Part shown: piece by piece, positions 36,236 through 45,376 of the stretch
How the letters are laid out: each line of letters starts with the position of its first letter
Numbering within the stretch: position 1 is the stretch's first letter
Origin: Rhodospirillaceae bacterium
Lineage (GTDB): Bacteria > Pseudomonadota > Alphaproteobacteria > UBA828
Assembly: GCA_002728135.1 (NCBI GenBank)
Contig: PBVE01000010.1
Location: forward strand, 1 to 64,000
Direction: 5' to 3'
DNA length: 64,000 bases
Notes under the pieces: model-generated
Databases searched by the model: none
What the model saw: the letters and a program-made list of their open reading frames with translations, nothing else
Told to the model about the DNA's origin: nothing
Made by a program: the position numbers and the translations under genes

Positions 36236-37096
36236 ATGATAGGACGTATATTTTCAATCTTAAGGTTTGGTAGAACATCAAGAGTAGTTGCGATTGTAAG
36301 GCTTGATGGTATCATTGGAAATGCAGGAGCATTCCGTGCTGGTCTTACAGATGACCGTTTGGGTCCGGTTATTGATCGTGCTTTTCGGATAAAAGGATTA
36401 AAAGCTTTAGCTTTAGTAATTAATTCACCTGGCGGTTCCCCAGTCCAATCTGCACTTATTCATGATAGGATAAGAAGGCTGTCTAATGAAAAAAATGTTC
36501 CTGTATTGGCATTTGTAGAAGATGTTGCTGCCTCTGGTGGCTATTGGCTTGCAATATCAGCAGATGAAATTTTTGTTAATTGTAACTCTATAGTTGGCTC
36601 AATTGGTGTTATTTATTCTGGTTTTGGGTTTTCAAGAGCTATGGAAAAAATTGGAGTTGAAAGGCGGTTATATACAGCCGGACAAAAAAAATCGATGTTA
36701 GATCCTTTCTCTCCCGAGCATTCTGAAGATATTAAGAAATTAACAATAATTCAGAATGAGATGCACCAAAATTTTATAAATGCAGTTCGAGGTCGTAGAG
36801 GGCAGAGACTAAAAGGGGATAATTCAGAGTTATTTTCTGGTGAATTCTGGCTTGGCAAGCAAGCCATGGAATATGGACTAGTTGATTCTCTCGGAGAATT
36901 AGTAAGTGTCCTTAAGGAACGTTTTGGAGATGATGTTAAAATGAGGAAAGTTGCACTTCGTCGTAGTTGGTTTCGTAGGCGTTTCCCAATGCTTGGAGTA
37001 AGTGATATTCAATTATCAGAAATAGGAGAAAACCTTGCGTTAAATGCACTGTCAGCTATCGAAAAGAGGTCTTTATGGGGAAAGTATGGTTTGTAA
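36236..37096 (+). CDS. S49-family (SohB/SppA-like) serine protease
   Basis: A 286-residue membrane-associated peptidase of the signal-peptide-peptidase A/SohB family, thought to digest cleaved signal peptides or damaged membrane proteins. The catalytic serine is Ser100 in AASGGYWLA, the general base is probably Lys152 in AGQKKSMLDPF, and NSPGGSP near 64-69 forms the oxyanion loop. It has no clear N-terminal transmembrane helix (a short hydrophobic FSILRF only), so it may lie on the inner face of the membrane. It immediately follows the methyltransferase. Confidence 0.88.
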   Translation: MIGRIFSILRFGRTSRVVAIVRLDGIIGNAGAFRAGLTDDRLGPVIDRAFRIKGLKALALVINSPGGSPVQSALIHDRIRRLSNEKNVPVLAFVEDVAASGGYWLAISADEIFVNCNSIVGSIGVIYSGFGFSRAMEKIGVERRLYTAGQKKSMLDPFSPEHSEDIKKLTIIQNEMHQNFINAVRGRRGQRLKGDNSELFSGEFWLGKQAMEYGLVDSLGELVSVLKERFGDDVKMRKVALRRSWFRRRFPMLGVSDIQLSEIGENLALNALSAIEKRSLWGKYGL

Positions 37097-37134
37097 ATTA
37101 TTGAAATCATATTCAATTTTGTGTTCAAATGGGG

Positions 37135-37164
37135 TTGACAATATGCTTATAGGCAGGAATATGC
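37135..37164 (+). promoter_or_regulatory. Possible sigma-70-type promoter
   Basis: A perfect -35 hexamer TTGACA lies at 37135-37140. The best -10 at 17-base spacing is only AATATG (37158-37163, three of six matches). It points towards the small membrane protein gene and glyQ; the 5' untranslated part would be about 150 bases. Confidence 0.3.
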
Positions 37165-37285
37165 GTTTGTCCTAGTAAATTTGTGGGGCTTAATATCTCT
37201 TATTCACTCTCAATAAATATATCAAACCCTTTTATTGGCGTAATATGAGGTATATACTGATTACATAAATAGAATCTAAATAGCT

Positions 37286-37304
37286 GTCCTATAATGTTTA
37301 GGAC
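37286..37304. promoter_or_regulatory. Inverted repeat overlapping a TATAAT box
   Basis: GTCCTA (37286-37291) and TAGGAC (37299-37304) are perfect complements around TAATGTT, and the sequence TATAAT lies across the left arm at 37290-37295. It ends just before the strong ribosome site AAGGAGG of the 52-residue membrane protein. It may be an operator over a -10 box or a leader hairpin. No good -35 lies at the right distance. Confidence 0.3.
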
Positions 37305-37319
37305 GGCAAGGAGGCATCA

Positions 37320-37478
37320 ATGTTTTCGCCAATGAAACTGTTAGTGTTAGTTGCAATTATTGCCGTAATTTGGTTCGGCTTTAAGGCAATTGGTAAACGC
37401 AACAAAATTCGCGAAGAAAAAGCGGAAGCTCTAGCTCGTGAGGAAAGCAATACAAGCTCAAGAGACCAAGATAGCTAA
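37320..37478 (+). CDS. Small single-span membrane protein (52 residues)
   Basis: A short gene with a very strong ribosome site (AAGGAGG, 6 bases before the ATG). The product starts MFSPMKLLVLVAIIAVIWFG, a single transmembrane helix at residues 6-21, then a charged tail rich in Lys, Glu and Arg and ending in Ser/Asp. It would be anchored in the inner membrane with the tail in the cytoplasm. I do not recognise a named family. It stands between the S49 protease and glyQ, with independent spacing (223 bases before, 126 to the glyQ leader), so it may be its own unit. Confidence 0.7.
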   Translation: MFSPMKLLVLVAIIAVIWFGFKAIGKRNKIREEKAEALAREESNTSSRDQDS

Positions 37479-37604
37479 TAGTAATTTAGCGGTTATTAAC
37501 AAGATTTTCAGGTTATACATTCACAATTCTTTTAAAAAGGATTTTTATGGGCTAATAATCGATTGTCTTTCATGTGGTGAAACCTAAAAGTAACTGAGGA
37601 AAAA

Positions 37605-37655
37605 ATGCAAGCGCTTCAAATAAAACCCTGCAAGCGACTTGGTAAAAATGAATAA
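37605..37655 (+). CDS. 16-codon leader ORF overlapping the glyQ start
   Basis: ATG at 37605 follows CTGAGGA at ideal distance and opens a 16-residue frame ([16 protein letters not shown]) that stops at TAA 37653-37655, just past the glyQ ATG at 37648. glyQ itself has no visible ribosome site, so ribosomes finishing the leader could restart at glyQ. The leader holds only one glycine codon, so a classical glycine-codon attenuator is not evident. It may be no more than a spurious frame. Confidence 0.4.
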   Translation: MQALQIKPCKRLGKNE

Positions 37656-38550
37656 TAATAATTCTAAAACTGACAACTCTTTCCAGAACATTATACTCTC
37701 CCTTCAAACATTTTGGGCTGAGCATGGTTGCGTCTTGTTGCAACCTTATGATCTAGAAGTTGGTGCAGGAACTTTTCACCCAGCAACAACCCTCAGAAGC
37801 TTAGGACCAGAAACATGGAAGGCAGCATATGTTCAACCATCTCGAAGGCCGGCTGACGGACGGTATGGAGAGAATCCTAACCGACTTCAGCATTATTATC
37901 AGTTTCAGGTTGTAATTAAGCCCTCCCCACAAAATATCCAATCTCTTTATTTGTCTTCTCTGGATAGTCTGGGTATTCATTCAAAATCCCATGATATAAG
38001 GTTTGTTGAAGATGACTGGGAGAGTCCTACACTTGGTGCATGGGGCCTTGGTTGGGAGGTTTGGTGTGATGGAATGGAGGTTTCCCAATTTACGTATTTT
38101 CAGCAGGTGGGGGGTATTGATTGTGACCCAGTTACTGTAGAAATTACCTATGGTTTAGAACGTCTTGCAATGTATATCCAAGGTGTGGAAAGTGTTTATG
38201 AAATAAAATGGAATCAAGGTCCTGGCTCAAATTCTATATATTACAAGGATGTTTTTCAAAGAGCCGAGAAAGAATTTTCGACATTTAATTTTGAACATGC
38301 AAATACAGAAATACTCTTAAGGCATTTTGATGATGCAGAAAGGGAATGTAATGACCTTCTTTCTGAAAACATTCAACTTGCTTTGCCGGCCTATGATCAA
38401 TGTATAAAAGCCAGTCATATTTTTAATCTGCTTGATGCACGAGGAGTAATTAGCGTTACTGAGCGTGCAAGCTATATTGCAAGGGTTAGATCTCTTACTA
38501 AGTTATGTTGTGAGTGTTGGTTAACAAATTCACCTAGTGTGGAGGGTTAA
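37648..38550 (+). CDS. glyQ: Glycyl-tRNA synthetase alpha subunit
   Basis: Catalytic alpha chain of the bacterial alpha2beta2 glycyl-tRNA synthetase, which forms glycyl-adenylate and charges tRNA-Gly. The 300-residue class II core shows [20 protein letters not shown] (motif near residue 20), [36 protein letters not shown] (motif 2) and [15 protein letters not shown] (motif 3). The N-terminus is slightly longer and asparagine-rich compared with usual GlyQ. ATG 37648 is preferred to TTG 37639. It is followed after 3 bases by glyS, with ppdK next, a common order in alphaproteobacteria. Confidence 0.95.
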   Translation: MNNNNSKTDNSFQNIILSLQTFWAEHGCVLLQPYDLEVGAGTFHPATTLRSLGPETWKAAYVQPSRRPADGRYGENPNRLQHYYQFQVVIKPSPQNIQSLYLSSLDSLGIHSKSHDIRFVEDDWESPTLGAWGLGWEVWCDGMEVSQFTYFQQVGGIDCDPVTVEITYGLERLAMYIQGVESVYEIKWNQGPGSNSIYYKDVFQRAEKEFSTFNFEHANTEILLRHFDDAERECNDLLSENIQLALPAYDQCIKASHIFNLLDARGVISVTERASYIARVRSLTKLCCECWLTNSPSVEG

Positions 38551-38553
38551 CTA

Positions 38554-40629
38554 ATGCCAGATTTGCTTCTTGAACTTTTTTCTGAAGAAATCCCAGCACG
38601 TATGCAGACGTCAGCGTGTGCGAATTTAAAAAACCTATTTGTTAATAGGTTGGGAAAGGAAAGGTTAAGTTTTGCATCTGTTCAAACATTTGTGACACCA
38701 CGTAGATTATGTATAGTAATCAATGATCTTCCCAAGAAACAGCCAGATATAGAATTAGAGAGAAAGGGACCTAAAGCTGATGCTCCTAAATCAGCTTTAG
38801 ATGGATTTCTAAAATCTACTGGTGTTACAATTGAAGATTGTACATTAAAAGAGACCCCAAAGGGGAGGGTGTGGTTCTGTTCTAAAACTGAGATAGGTAG
38901 TGATACAAAAAGCGTTTTCCAAGATCTTATACCAATTATACTGCAAGATCTGCCATGGCCAAAATCTATGCGATGGGGCTCAGGTAAGCAACGGTGGGTC
39001 CGTCCACTTCATAGTATTTTGTGTGTTTTTGATGAAGAAGTTGTTCCTTTCAACTTTGCGGGAGTTTCATCAGGCAACTCCACACAGGGCCACCGGTTTA
39101 TGGGTTCAGATAATTTTCAAATCAATAATTTTAGCGATTATAGAGAAAAGCTTTTTTCAGAAAAAGTTATTTTAAATCCTTTAGATAGAGAGACACTTAT
39201 TCGGGATGGAGCTCAGAAATTAGTAAATGACCTGAATCTCACACTAGATATGGATGATGTTTTATTAACTGAAAATGTGGGATTAAATGAATGGCCTGTG
39301 CCTTTAATCGGAAGTTTTGATCCTTTATTTCTATCTGTGCCTGAGGAGGTTTTGGTTTCTGCAATGCGAAGCCACCAAAAATATTTTGCAATTCGCGACT
39401 CAGATGGAAATTTAGCACCTAAATTTATTTTAATTTCTAATTTAGAAACAGCTGATGGTGGTAAAGCTATAATTAGCGGTAATGAGCGAGTTTTACGTGC
39501 AAGATTATCTGATGCAAGATTTTTTTGGGAAGTGGACCTGAAAACAAAATTAGAAATTTTTAATGAAGATCTCCAGAAAGTAATTTTTCAGGCAAAATTG
39601 GGTTCTGTTGGAGATAAAATTGAGAGAATTACTTCTATATCTAAAACATTATGTGATTTTATCCCAAACTCAAATATTAAAAATGCTGAACGGGCTGCTC
39701 ATTTATGTAAGGCAGACCTTGTGACAGAGATGGTTGGTGAGTTTCCAGACCTTCAAGGAATAATGGGCTCACACTACGCTAGGGCACAAGGAGAGTCTGA
39801 TCAAGTAGCATCTGCGATTGCTGAGCACTATAGACCACAGGGGCCTAGTGATCAGTGCCCAAGTTCAGAAACTAGTATTGTAGTGGCTTTAGCTGATAAA
39901 ATAGATACGTTAGTTGGTTTCTTTCTAATTGATGAGAAACCAACTGGTTCAAAAGATCCATATGCTCTTAGAAGGGCTGCCTTAGGTATTATTCGGCTGA
40001 TTTTAGAAAATCAACTAAGTATCCCTTTGGGTATGATTATTTCAAATTCAATTTCTGAATACGAGAAAAAGATAACAAATCAAATATCTTTAGAAGCTTT
40101 AACATCAACTTTATTAGAGTTTTTTACTGAAAGGCTTAAGGTGCATTTGAGAGAAAAAGGAATTAGACATGATTTAATCTCCGCTGTTTTTGCAGCAGGC
40201 TTTGAAGATGACCTTTTACGCCTTTTAAGTCGTGTTGACGCACTTAAGGCCTTTCTTGATAGTGATGATGGTGCAAACCTTTTAATAGCCTATCGAAGGG
40301 CAGCCAATATTTTGCGTATTGAGGAAACAAAAGATAAGAAATCTTTTTCAAGCAAAACAAATCCTCAAGAATTTACGGAGCAGGCTGAAAAAAATCTAAT
40401 GAATAAGATAAATTCTATTTCTGAACAGATAGGGAGATCCCTTCAAAATGATGATTTTCGTGGAGCCATGGTATCCATGTCAAAATTAAGGGCTCCTGTT
40501 GATGATTTTTTTGAACAGGTTAAAGTAAATGATAGTAATTTATCTTTACGTGAGAATAGACTCCGACTTTTGTTTAACGTCAAGATAGCTATGGATGAAT
40601 TTGCTGATTTTTCTCTAGTGCAGGGGTAA
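38554..40629 (+). CDS. glyS: Glycyl-tRNA synthetase beta subunit
   Basis: The 691-residue beta chain needed for tRNA-Gly recognition and for the activity of the alpha chain. It opens with MPDLLLELFSEEIPARMQ, the usual start of GlyS, followed by FVTPRRLCI and RPLHSILCVF; a HD-like region (AHLCKADLVTEMVGEFPDLQGIMG) near residue 390 and SKDPYALRRAALGIIRLI near 470 are typical. The C-terminal anticodon-binding part is complete. It lies 3 bases after glyQ and 10 bases before ppdK, so it is certainly in one transcription unit with them. Confidence 0.95.
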   Translation: MPDLLLELFSEEIPARMQTSACANLKNLFVNRLGKERLSFASVQTFVTPRRLCIVINDLPKKQPDIELERKGPKADAPKSALDGFLKSTGVTIEDCTLKETPKGRVWFCSKTEIGSDTKSVFQDLIPIILQDLPWPKSMRWGSGKQRWVRPLHSILCVFDEEVVPFNFAGVSSGNSTQGHRFMGSDNFQINNFSDYREKLFSEKVILNPLDRETLIRDGAQKLVNDLNLTLDMDDVLLTENVGLNEWPVPLIGSFDPLFLSVPEEVLVSAMRSHQKYFAIRDSDGNLAPKFILISNLETADGGKAIISGNERVLRARLSDARFFWEVDLKTKLEIFNEDLQKVIFQAKLGSVGDKIERITSISKTLCDFIPNSNIKNAERAAHLCKADLVTEMVGEFPDLQGIMGSHYARAQGESDQVASAIAEHYRPQGPSDQCPSSETSIVVALADKIDTLVGFFLIDEKPTGSKDPYALRRAALGIIRLILENQLSIPLGMIISNSISEYEKKITNQISLEALTSTLLEFFTERLKVHLREKGIRHDLISAVFAAGFEDDLLRLLSRVDALKAFLDSDDGANLLIAYRRAANILRIEETKDKKSFSSKTNPQEFTEQAEKNLMNKINSISEQIGRSLQNDDFRGAMVSMSKLRAPVDDFFEQVKVNDSNLSLRENRLRLLFNVKIAMDEFADFSLVQG

Positions 40630-40639
40630 GGGAATAATA

Positions 40640-43312
40640 ATGCACAAATGGGTATATTCATTTGGAGCTGGTAAGGCAGAAGGAAATGCCAAGCTTATCT
40701 CATTGCTTGGAGGAAAAGGGGCTAATCTTGCTGAAATGTGCAATCTGGGTCTCCCTATTCCGCCTGGTTTTACAATTACTACAGAAGTTTGTGCCGAATA
40801 CTACAAAGAGGGAGAAAATTTTTTAGGAAGTTTGAAGGCTGATATTAATTCTGCAATTCTTAAGATGGAGTCACTCGTAGGAAGAAATTTTGGTGATTCT
40901 AAAAACACTTTATTAGTTTCTGTGCGATCTGGAGCTCGTGCCTCAATGCCTGGTATGATGGATACTGTTCTTAATCTTGGTCTTAATGACTCAACAGTTG
41001 AGGGCATGGCAACACAAACTGGTGACGCACGCTTTTCTCATGATAGTTATCGTCGTTTTATTCAGATGTATGGTGATGTTGTCTTAGGGATAAATGGCCA
41101 AGATTTTGAAAATATTTTGGATCTTTATAAGCAAGAAAATGGTTACCGCTTAGATACAGAAATGACTTATGTGGATTGGTCTTACATTATCAATTCATAT
41201 AAAGAATTAATACTTCTTAATGTTGGCAAACCCTTTCCGCAAGATCCTCAAGAACAACTATGGGGTGCTATCCAAGCAGTGTTAGATTCTTGGATGAATC
41301 CTAGAGCTCTGACTTATAGAAAATTACACGATATCCCTGATGAATGGGGAACTGCAGTGAATATTCAGTCAATGGTTTTTGGGAATATGGGGGAAGATTG
41401 TGCAACAGGCGTGGCATTTACTCGTAACCCTTCAACAGGTGAGAAAGCAGTTTATGGTGAGTTTTTAGTTAATGCACAAGGAGAAGATGTAGTTGCGGGC
41501 ATACGAACTCCACGACCATTATCTTCAGATAATATTAGTCCTAGTAATTATATAAACGATTCTATGGAGTCAGATTTCCCAAAAATCTACTCCGACCTGT
41601 GTTCAATTATGCAGCATCTAGAAGTTCATTATCAAGATATGCAAGATATAGAGTTTACGGTTCAAAAAGGTAAATTGTGGATTCTTCAGACGCGTGCGGG
41701 TAAACGAACAGCGAAAGCTGCCCTTAAAATTGCAGTAGACCTTGTGGATGAGGGTTTAATAAAAAAAACTGATGCAATACTTCGCATAGATCCAAGTTCA
41801 CTTGACCAATTATTACACCCAGCCCTTGATCCCAATGCTCCAAGAGTTATCCTTGGGCGAGGCTTACCTGCTTCACCCGGAGCTGCAACTGGTATAGTTG
41901 TATTTACTGCTGAACAAGCAGAGGATCTAGCTGCTAAGGGTAATTCAGTAATACTTGTGAGAGCAGAAACAAGTCCAGAAGATATTCATGGGATGCATGC
42001 AGCAAAAGGTATTGTGACATCACGGGGCGGAATGACTAGTCATGCTGCAGTTGTTGCTAGAGGGATGGGAAGACCATGCGTGACTGGTGCATCAGATCTC
42101 AAAATAGATTCCGCTAATAGGACGCTATCAATAAAAGGTGAAACCATCAGTGATGGGGATATTATAACAGTTGATGGCTCACGAGGAGAGATAATTAAGG
42201 GAGAGGTTAGTACAATTCCGCCAGATTTTACTGGTGATTTTGGAACGATAATGGATTGGGCTGATTCATATAGACAACTTCGTATTAGAGCTAATGCTGA
42301 GACGCCTTCAGACTCGAATGTAGCACTTGCTTTTGGAGCTGAAGGTATTGGTTTATGTAGAACTGAGCATATGTTTTTTGAATCTGATCGAATTATTGCA
42401 ATGAGAGAGATGATACTTTCCCAAACTATCAATGAGAGGAGAGAAGCCCTTCAAAAGTTACTTCCAATGCAGCGTGCAGATTTTTTAGAATTATTTAAAA
42501 TTCTCAAAGGACTACCTATCACAATTCGTTTGTTAGACCCTCCACTGCATGAATTTCTTCCAAAATCAGAATCTGAGATTCATGAATTGGCTAAGTCTAC
42601 AGGAATATCTGAGCAAACTCTTAGAGCAAGGGCTGCAGATTTACATGAATCAAATCCAATGCTTGGTCACAGGGGCTGTCGTTTGGGCATCTCCTATCCA
42701 GAAATATATGATATGCAGGCAAGGGCTATTTTTTTGGCTATATCAGATGCTATTCAAGAAGGCTTGGTTGTGAACCCCGAAATAATGATTCCTTTAGCCA
42801 TCACTAAGAAAGAAATTGAAATAATTAGTGTGCTTATAGAAAAGGCAGCTCTAGATGTTGAGAAATCAAAGAATATTTCGTTAGAGTATGAATTAGGGTC
42901 AATGATTGAGTTACCAGCTGCAGCACTCGCTGCTGAAAAAATTGCTGAAATTGCAGAGTTCTTTAGCTTTGGAACAAATGATTTGACTCAAACTACACTT
43001 GGCCTTAGCAGGGATGACACGGCAAGTTTTGCAGATTGCTATGAAAAAGCAGGTATTTTTTCTCATGACCCATTTATACAACTTGATCAATCTGGAGTCG
43101 GTGAGTTAATTAAAATTGCAACGGAACGAGGTCGTAGAAAAAGAAGAGATATTAAGATAGGGGTTTGCGGGGAACATGGTGGTGACCCTAAATCCATAGA
43201 ATTTTTTCATAATTTAGGACTACAATATGCTTCTTGCTCCCCATACCGTGTTCCAATTGCAAGACTAGCTGCTGCCCAAGCAGCCCTAAATAGTAAAACT
43301 AAAAGTGTATAG
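40640..43312 (+). CDS. ppdK: Pyruvate, phosphate dikinase
   Basis: Interconverts pyruvate + ATP + Pi and phosphoenolpyruvate + AMP + PPi. The 890-residue protein has the N-terminal ATP-binding domain (SVRSGARASMPGMMDTVLNLG), the central phosphohistidine domain with the swivelling His in GGMTSHAAVVARGMGRP, and the C-terminal PEP/pyruvate barrel (GIGLCRTEHMFF, FFSFGTNDLTQTTLG, KIGVCGEHGGDP). Length is standard. In alphaproteobacteria it commonly follows glyS. It gives the cell reversible PEP supply for gluconeogenesis from the organic acids that the neighbouring catabolic genes would yield. Confidence 0.96.
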   Translation: MHKWVYSFGAGKAEGNAKLISLLGGKGANLAEMCNLGLPIPPGFTITTEVCAEYYKEGENFLGSLKADINSAILKMESLVGRNFGDSKNTLLVSVRSGARASMPGMMDTVLNLGLNDSTVEGMATQTGDARFSHDSYRRFIQMYGDVVLGINGQDFENILDLYKQENGYRLDTEMTYVDWSYIINSYKELILLNVGKPFPQDPQEQLWGAIQAVLDSWMNPRALTYRKLHDIPDEWGTAVNIQSMVFGNMGEDCATGVAFTRNPSTGEKAVYGEFLVNAQGEDVVAGIRTPRPLSSDNISPSNYINDSMESDFPKIYSDLCSIMQHLEVHYQDMQDIEFTVQKGKLWILQTRAGKRTAKAALKIAVDLVDEGLIKKTDAILRIDPSSLDQLLHPALDPNAPRVILGRGLPASPGAATGIVVFTAEQAEDLAAKGNSVILVRAETSPEDIHGMHAAKGIVTSRGGMTSHAAVVARGMGRPCVTGASDLKIDSANRTLSIKGETISDGDIITVDGSRGEIIKGEVSTIPPDFTGDFGTIMDWADSYRQLRIRANAETPSDSNVALAFGAEGIGLCRTEHMFFESDRIIAMREMILSQTINERREALQKLLPMQRADFLELFKILKGLPITIRLLDPPLHEFLPKSESEIHELAKSTGISEQTLRARAADLHESNPMLGHRGCRLGISYPEIYDMQARAIFLAISDAIQEGLVVNPEIMIPLAITKKEIEIISVLIEKAALDVEKSKNISLEYELGSMIELPAAALAAEKIAEIAEFFSFGTNDLTQTTLGLSRDDTASFADCYEKAGIFSHDPFIQLDQSGVGELIKIATERGRRKRRDIKIGVCGEHGGDPKSIEFFHNLGLQYASCSPYRVPIARLAAAQAALNSKTKSV

Positions 43313-43320
43313 TTAATAAT

Positions 43321-44217
43321 TTATTCATTATGTGAAAAGGAAGTATAAGTGTATGGGATAACAGTAAGATTATTTGTTTTTAATGGGGTTGATTTCTCCA
43401 ATTCTAAATAATTCCTCTGAACTATGGCTATGGCTAGATTGCCACAACTACTTTTTATTTGACCAACTTCCTTGTCTCCAGCGTAAATGGGTGTTCCTGG
43501 TGGTGGTGGGTTGCCAAAGACCTTAACGACTAGCAATTTTTTACGTGCAGTTCCACGTTGTTTCATACGTGTTGTAACTTCTTGCCCGATGTAGCAACCT
43601 TTCGAGAAATCAACTCCATTTAGACGCTCAAAACCTATCTCTGCCAAAGTAGATTTTTCCACATCAAAATCTTTACTACCTTCTGGAATTCCTAACTTAA
43701 GCCTATTTTTTTCATAATCCAGGTGATGTGCAGGTGCATAATTCAAGGATTTAAGTGAATTTTCTCCTGTATCAATCGGTAACATTACTCTAAGCCCAAG
43801 AGCATTATCACGAGGATCAGTAAATCTAATAGCACCATAGGGCATTTCTAAGGTATTTGCTGATATTACTGTTTTTTTTGAGTCTAAGTCTTCTGTTAGG
43901 GCATAAATTTCTATTTCATCTCGCATATCACTAACTTGAATGTTTGCTCTTAGACGATAATTAATTAATCTTTGACCGAGATCATTAAGCCTATTGGATT
44001 CACAATCGATTAAAAACTCTCCGTTATTACCCTTTACAATCATAAATTCATGTAAAAACTTACCTTGTGGCGTTAGTAGAGCAGCAAAAATAGCATTATT
44101 ATTTGTCACTTTACTCATATCGTTTGTTATCAGATTTTGTAAAAAAGTATAAGAATCTGAACCACTTACGCGAATAATACCCCGATTTTTTAATCTAGAA
44201 TATAATACACCTTTCAT
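43321..44217 (-). CDS. ygfZ: YgfZ-type folate-binding iron-sulfur cluster repair protein
   Basis: A 298-residue paralogue of the glycine cleavage T-protein that binds folate and supports maturation or repair of iron-sulfur enzymes (MiaB and others). The diagnostic motif is KGCYIGQEVTTRMKQRG near residue 205. The N-terminal GIIRVSGSDSYTFLQNLITNDM is also typical. The ATG at 44217 is chosen because AGGAG precedes it and the protein then starts MKGVLYSRLKNRG; an in-frame upstream start at 44256 adds an unsupported 13 residues. It converges on ppdK with an 8-base gap. Confidence 0.9.
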   Translation of the reverse strand: MKGVLYSRLKNRGIIRVSGSDSYTFLQNLITNDMSKVTNNNAIFAALLTPQGKFLHEFMIVKGNNGEFLIDCESNRLNDLGQRLINYRLRANIQVSDMRDEIEIYALTEDLDSKKTVISANTLEMPYGAIRFTDPRDNALGLRVMLPIDTGENSLKSLNYAPAHHLDYEKNRLKLGIPEGSKDFDVEKSTLAEIGFERLNGVDFSKGCYIGQEVTTRMKQRGTARKKLLVVKVFGNPPPPGTPIYAGDKEVGQIKSSCGNLAIAIVQRNYLELEKSTPLKTNNLTVIPYTYTSFSHNE

Positions 44218-44350
44218 AGAGTTACTCCTGGACTCTAATATAAAACAAGAAAGCATTCATTGGTTGAATATGTTCCAATAATAAGAATTTCAAGGAAAAT
44301 TTTAACGAAACTTTGCAAGATGATACATACACGGTTATAAGCATTATATC

Positions 44351-45376
44351 ATGTTAATTACACTTGTAGACGATTCTATATCTTATAACGGTATGACGCC
44401 AACCTACCAACCATTGGGAGGTGCAGAAAAAGCCTTTGCAAGCTTACCTGCAGCTCTTGCTAGGTGTGGGCATATTGTAAGAGCAATTACGCGTGCAGAT
44501 CATGCTGTTAGTATTGAAAATGTAAGCTGGCTTAATTTTGAGTCTCGCATTCCGCCAATTACCGAGGTTTTAATCGCTTTTAAGAAACCTTCATTACTCG
44601 AAATGACCCGAGCTACAGGATCAAAGATTTTATGGATCCCAGGTTCTACAGATTATCTAAATCAGCCAGAGGTGAAACAACTTCTAGAGCGTAACAAGGC
44701 AAAAATTGTACTTCAAGGAACTACGCACCTACAGAGTTTTAACACTGATACTGATTTAACCTATAGATCTATTACACCGGGTGTAAGGGATGAATATAGA
44801 GAGTCTGATACAATGCAATTTAGTGAAACTCCAACAGCTATTTGCACTACTCATCCTAAGCAAGGCATGAGTTGGTTACTGGATCTTTGGTCCAACAAAA
44901 TTCAACCCAATGTTATAAATGCTGAACTTCACATTTACTCTGCTACTTTTAAGAGAGCACAAGATAATGGTGAAGTTGCAGATGACTTATTGCCAATTTG
45001 GGAAAAGATTATTAACGGTAAGGATAAAGGAATAAAAATTATATCTCCAGCTGGAGATAATGATATGGCTAAACAATACAGATATGCCAGTGTTCACCTT
45101 TATCCTGGCTCGGATAAAGAAATGTATTGTTCAACATTAGCTGAATCGCAAGCTGTTGGAGTACCTGCAGTTGCCCGTCCCCTTGGTGCGGTAAAAGAAA
45201 GAATAGTTGACTGTCAGACGGGCTTTTTAGCTGCTGAAGAAGATGAGTTTGTTGAACATGCTATAATGATGTTATCAGACTTTGAACAAAGAGAGGCAAT
45301 AAGTAAATCTGCACGTAGGTATGGAACAGCTAGAAGCTGGGATACCGTAGCAAGGGAGTTTGAAACCCTCTTTTGA
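44351..45376 (+). CDS. Glycosyltransferase, GT-B fold (GT4-like)
   Basis: A 341-residue GT-B glycosyltransferase, first of five same-strand genes for surface polysaccharide or LPS. The N-terminal domain starts with a beta strand (MLITLVDDSI) and the acceptor motif QPLGGAEKAFASLPAALARCGHIV near residue 19. The C-terminal nucleotide-sugar part has SVHLYPGSDKEMYCSTLAESQAVGVPAVARPLGAVKE, with the characteristic Glu-x7-Glu spacing only partly kept. The gene after it overlaps by 4 bases. The sugar is unknown. Confidence 0.85.
   Translation: MLITLVDDSISYNGMTPTYQPLGGAEKAFASLPAALARCGHIVRAITRADHAVSIENVSWLNFESRIPPITEVLIAFKKPSLLEMTRATGSKILWIPGSTDYLNQPEVKQLLERNKAKIVLQGTTHLQSFNTDTDLTYRSITPGVRDEYRESDTMQFSETPTAICTTHPKQGMSWLLDLWSNKIQPNVINAELHIYSATFKRAQDNGEVADDLLPIWEKIINGKDKGIKIISPAGDNDMAKQYRYASVHLYPGSDKEMYCSTLAESQAVGVPAVARPLGAVKERIVDCQTGFLAAEEDEFVEHAIMMLSDFEQREAISKSARRYGTARSWDTVAREFETLF

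Noticed and set aside
37110-37132. ATTGAA / TTCAAT hairpin after the S49 protease as terminator
   Set aside because: Only 6 AT-rich base pairs and a very short T run.
43321-44217. DmdA or GcvT (aminomethyltransferase)
   Set aside because: KGCYIGQE and the short length are diagnostic of YgfZ.
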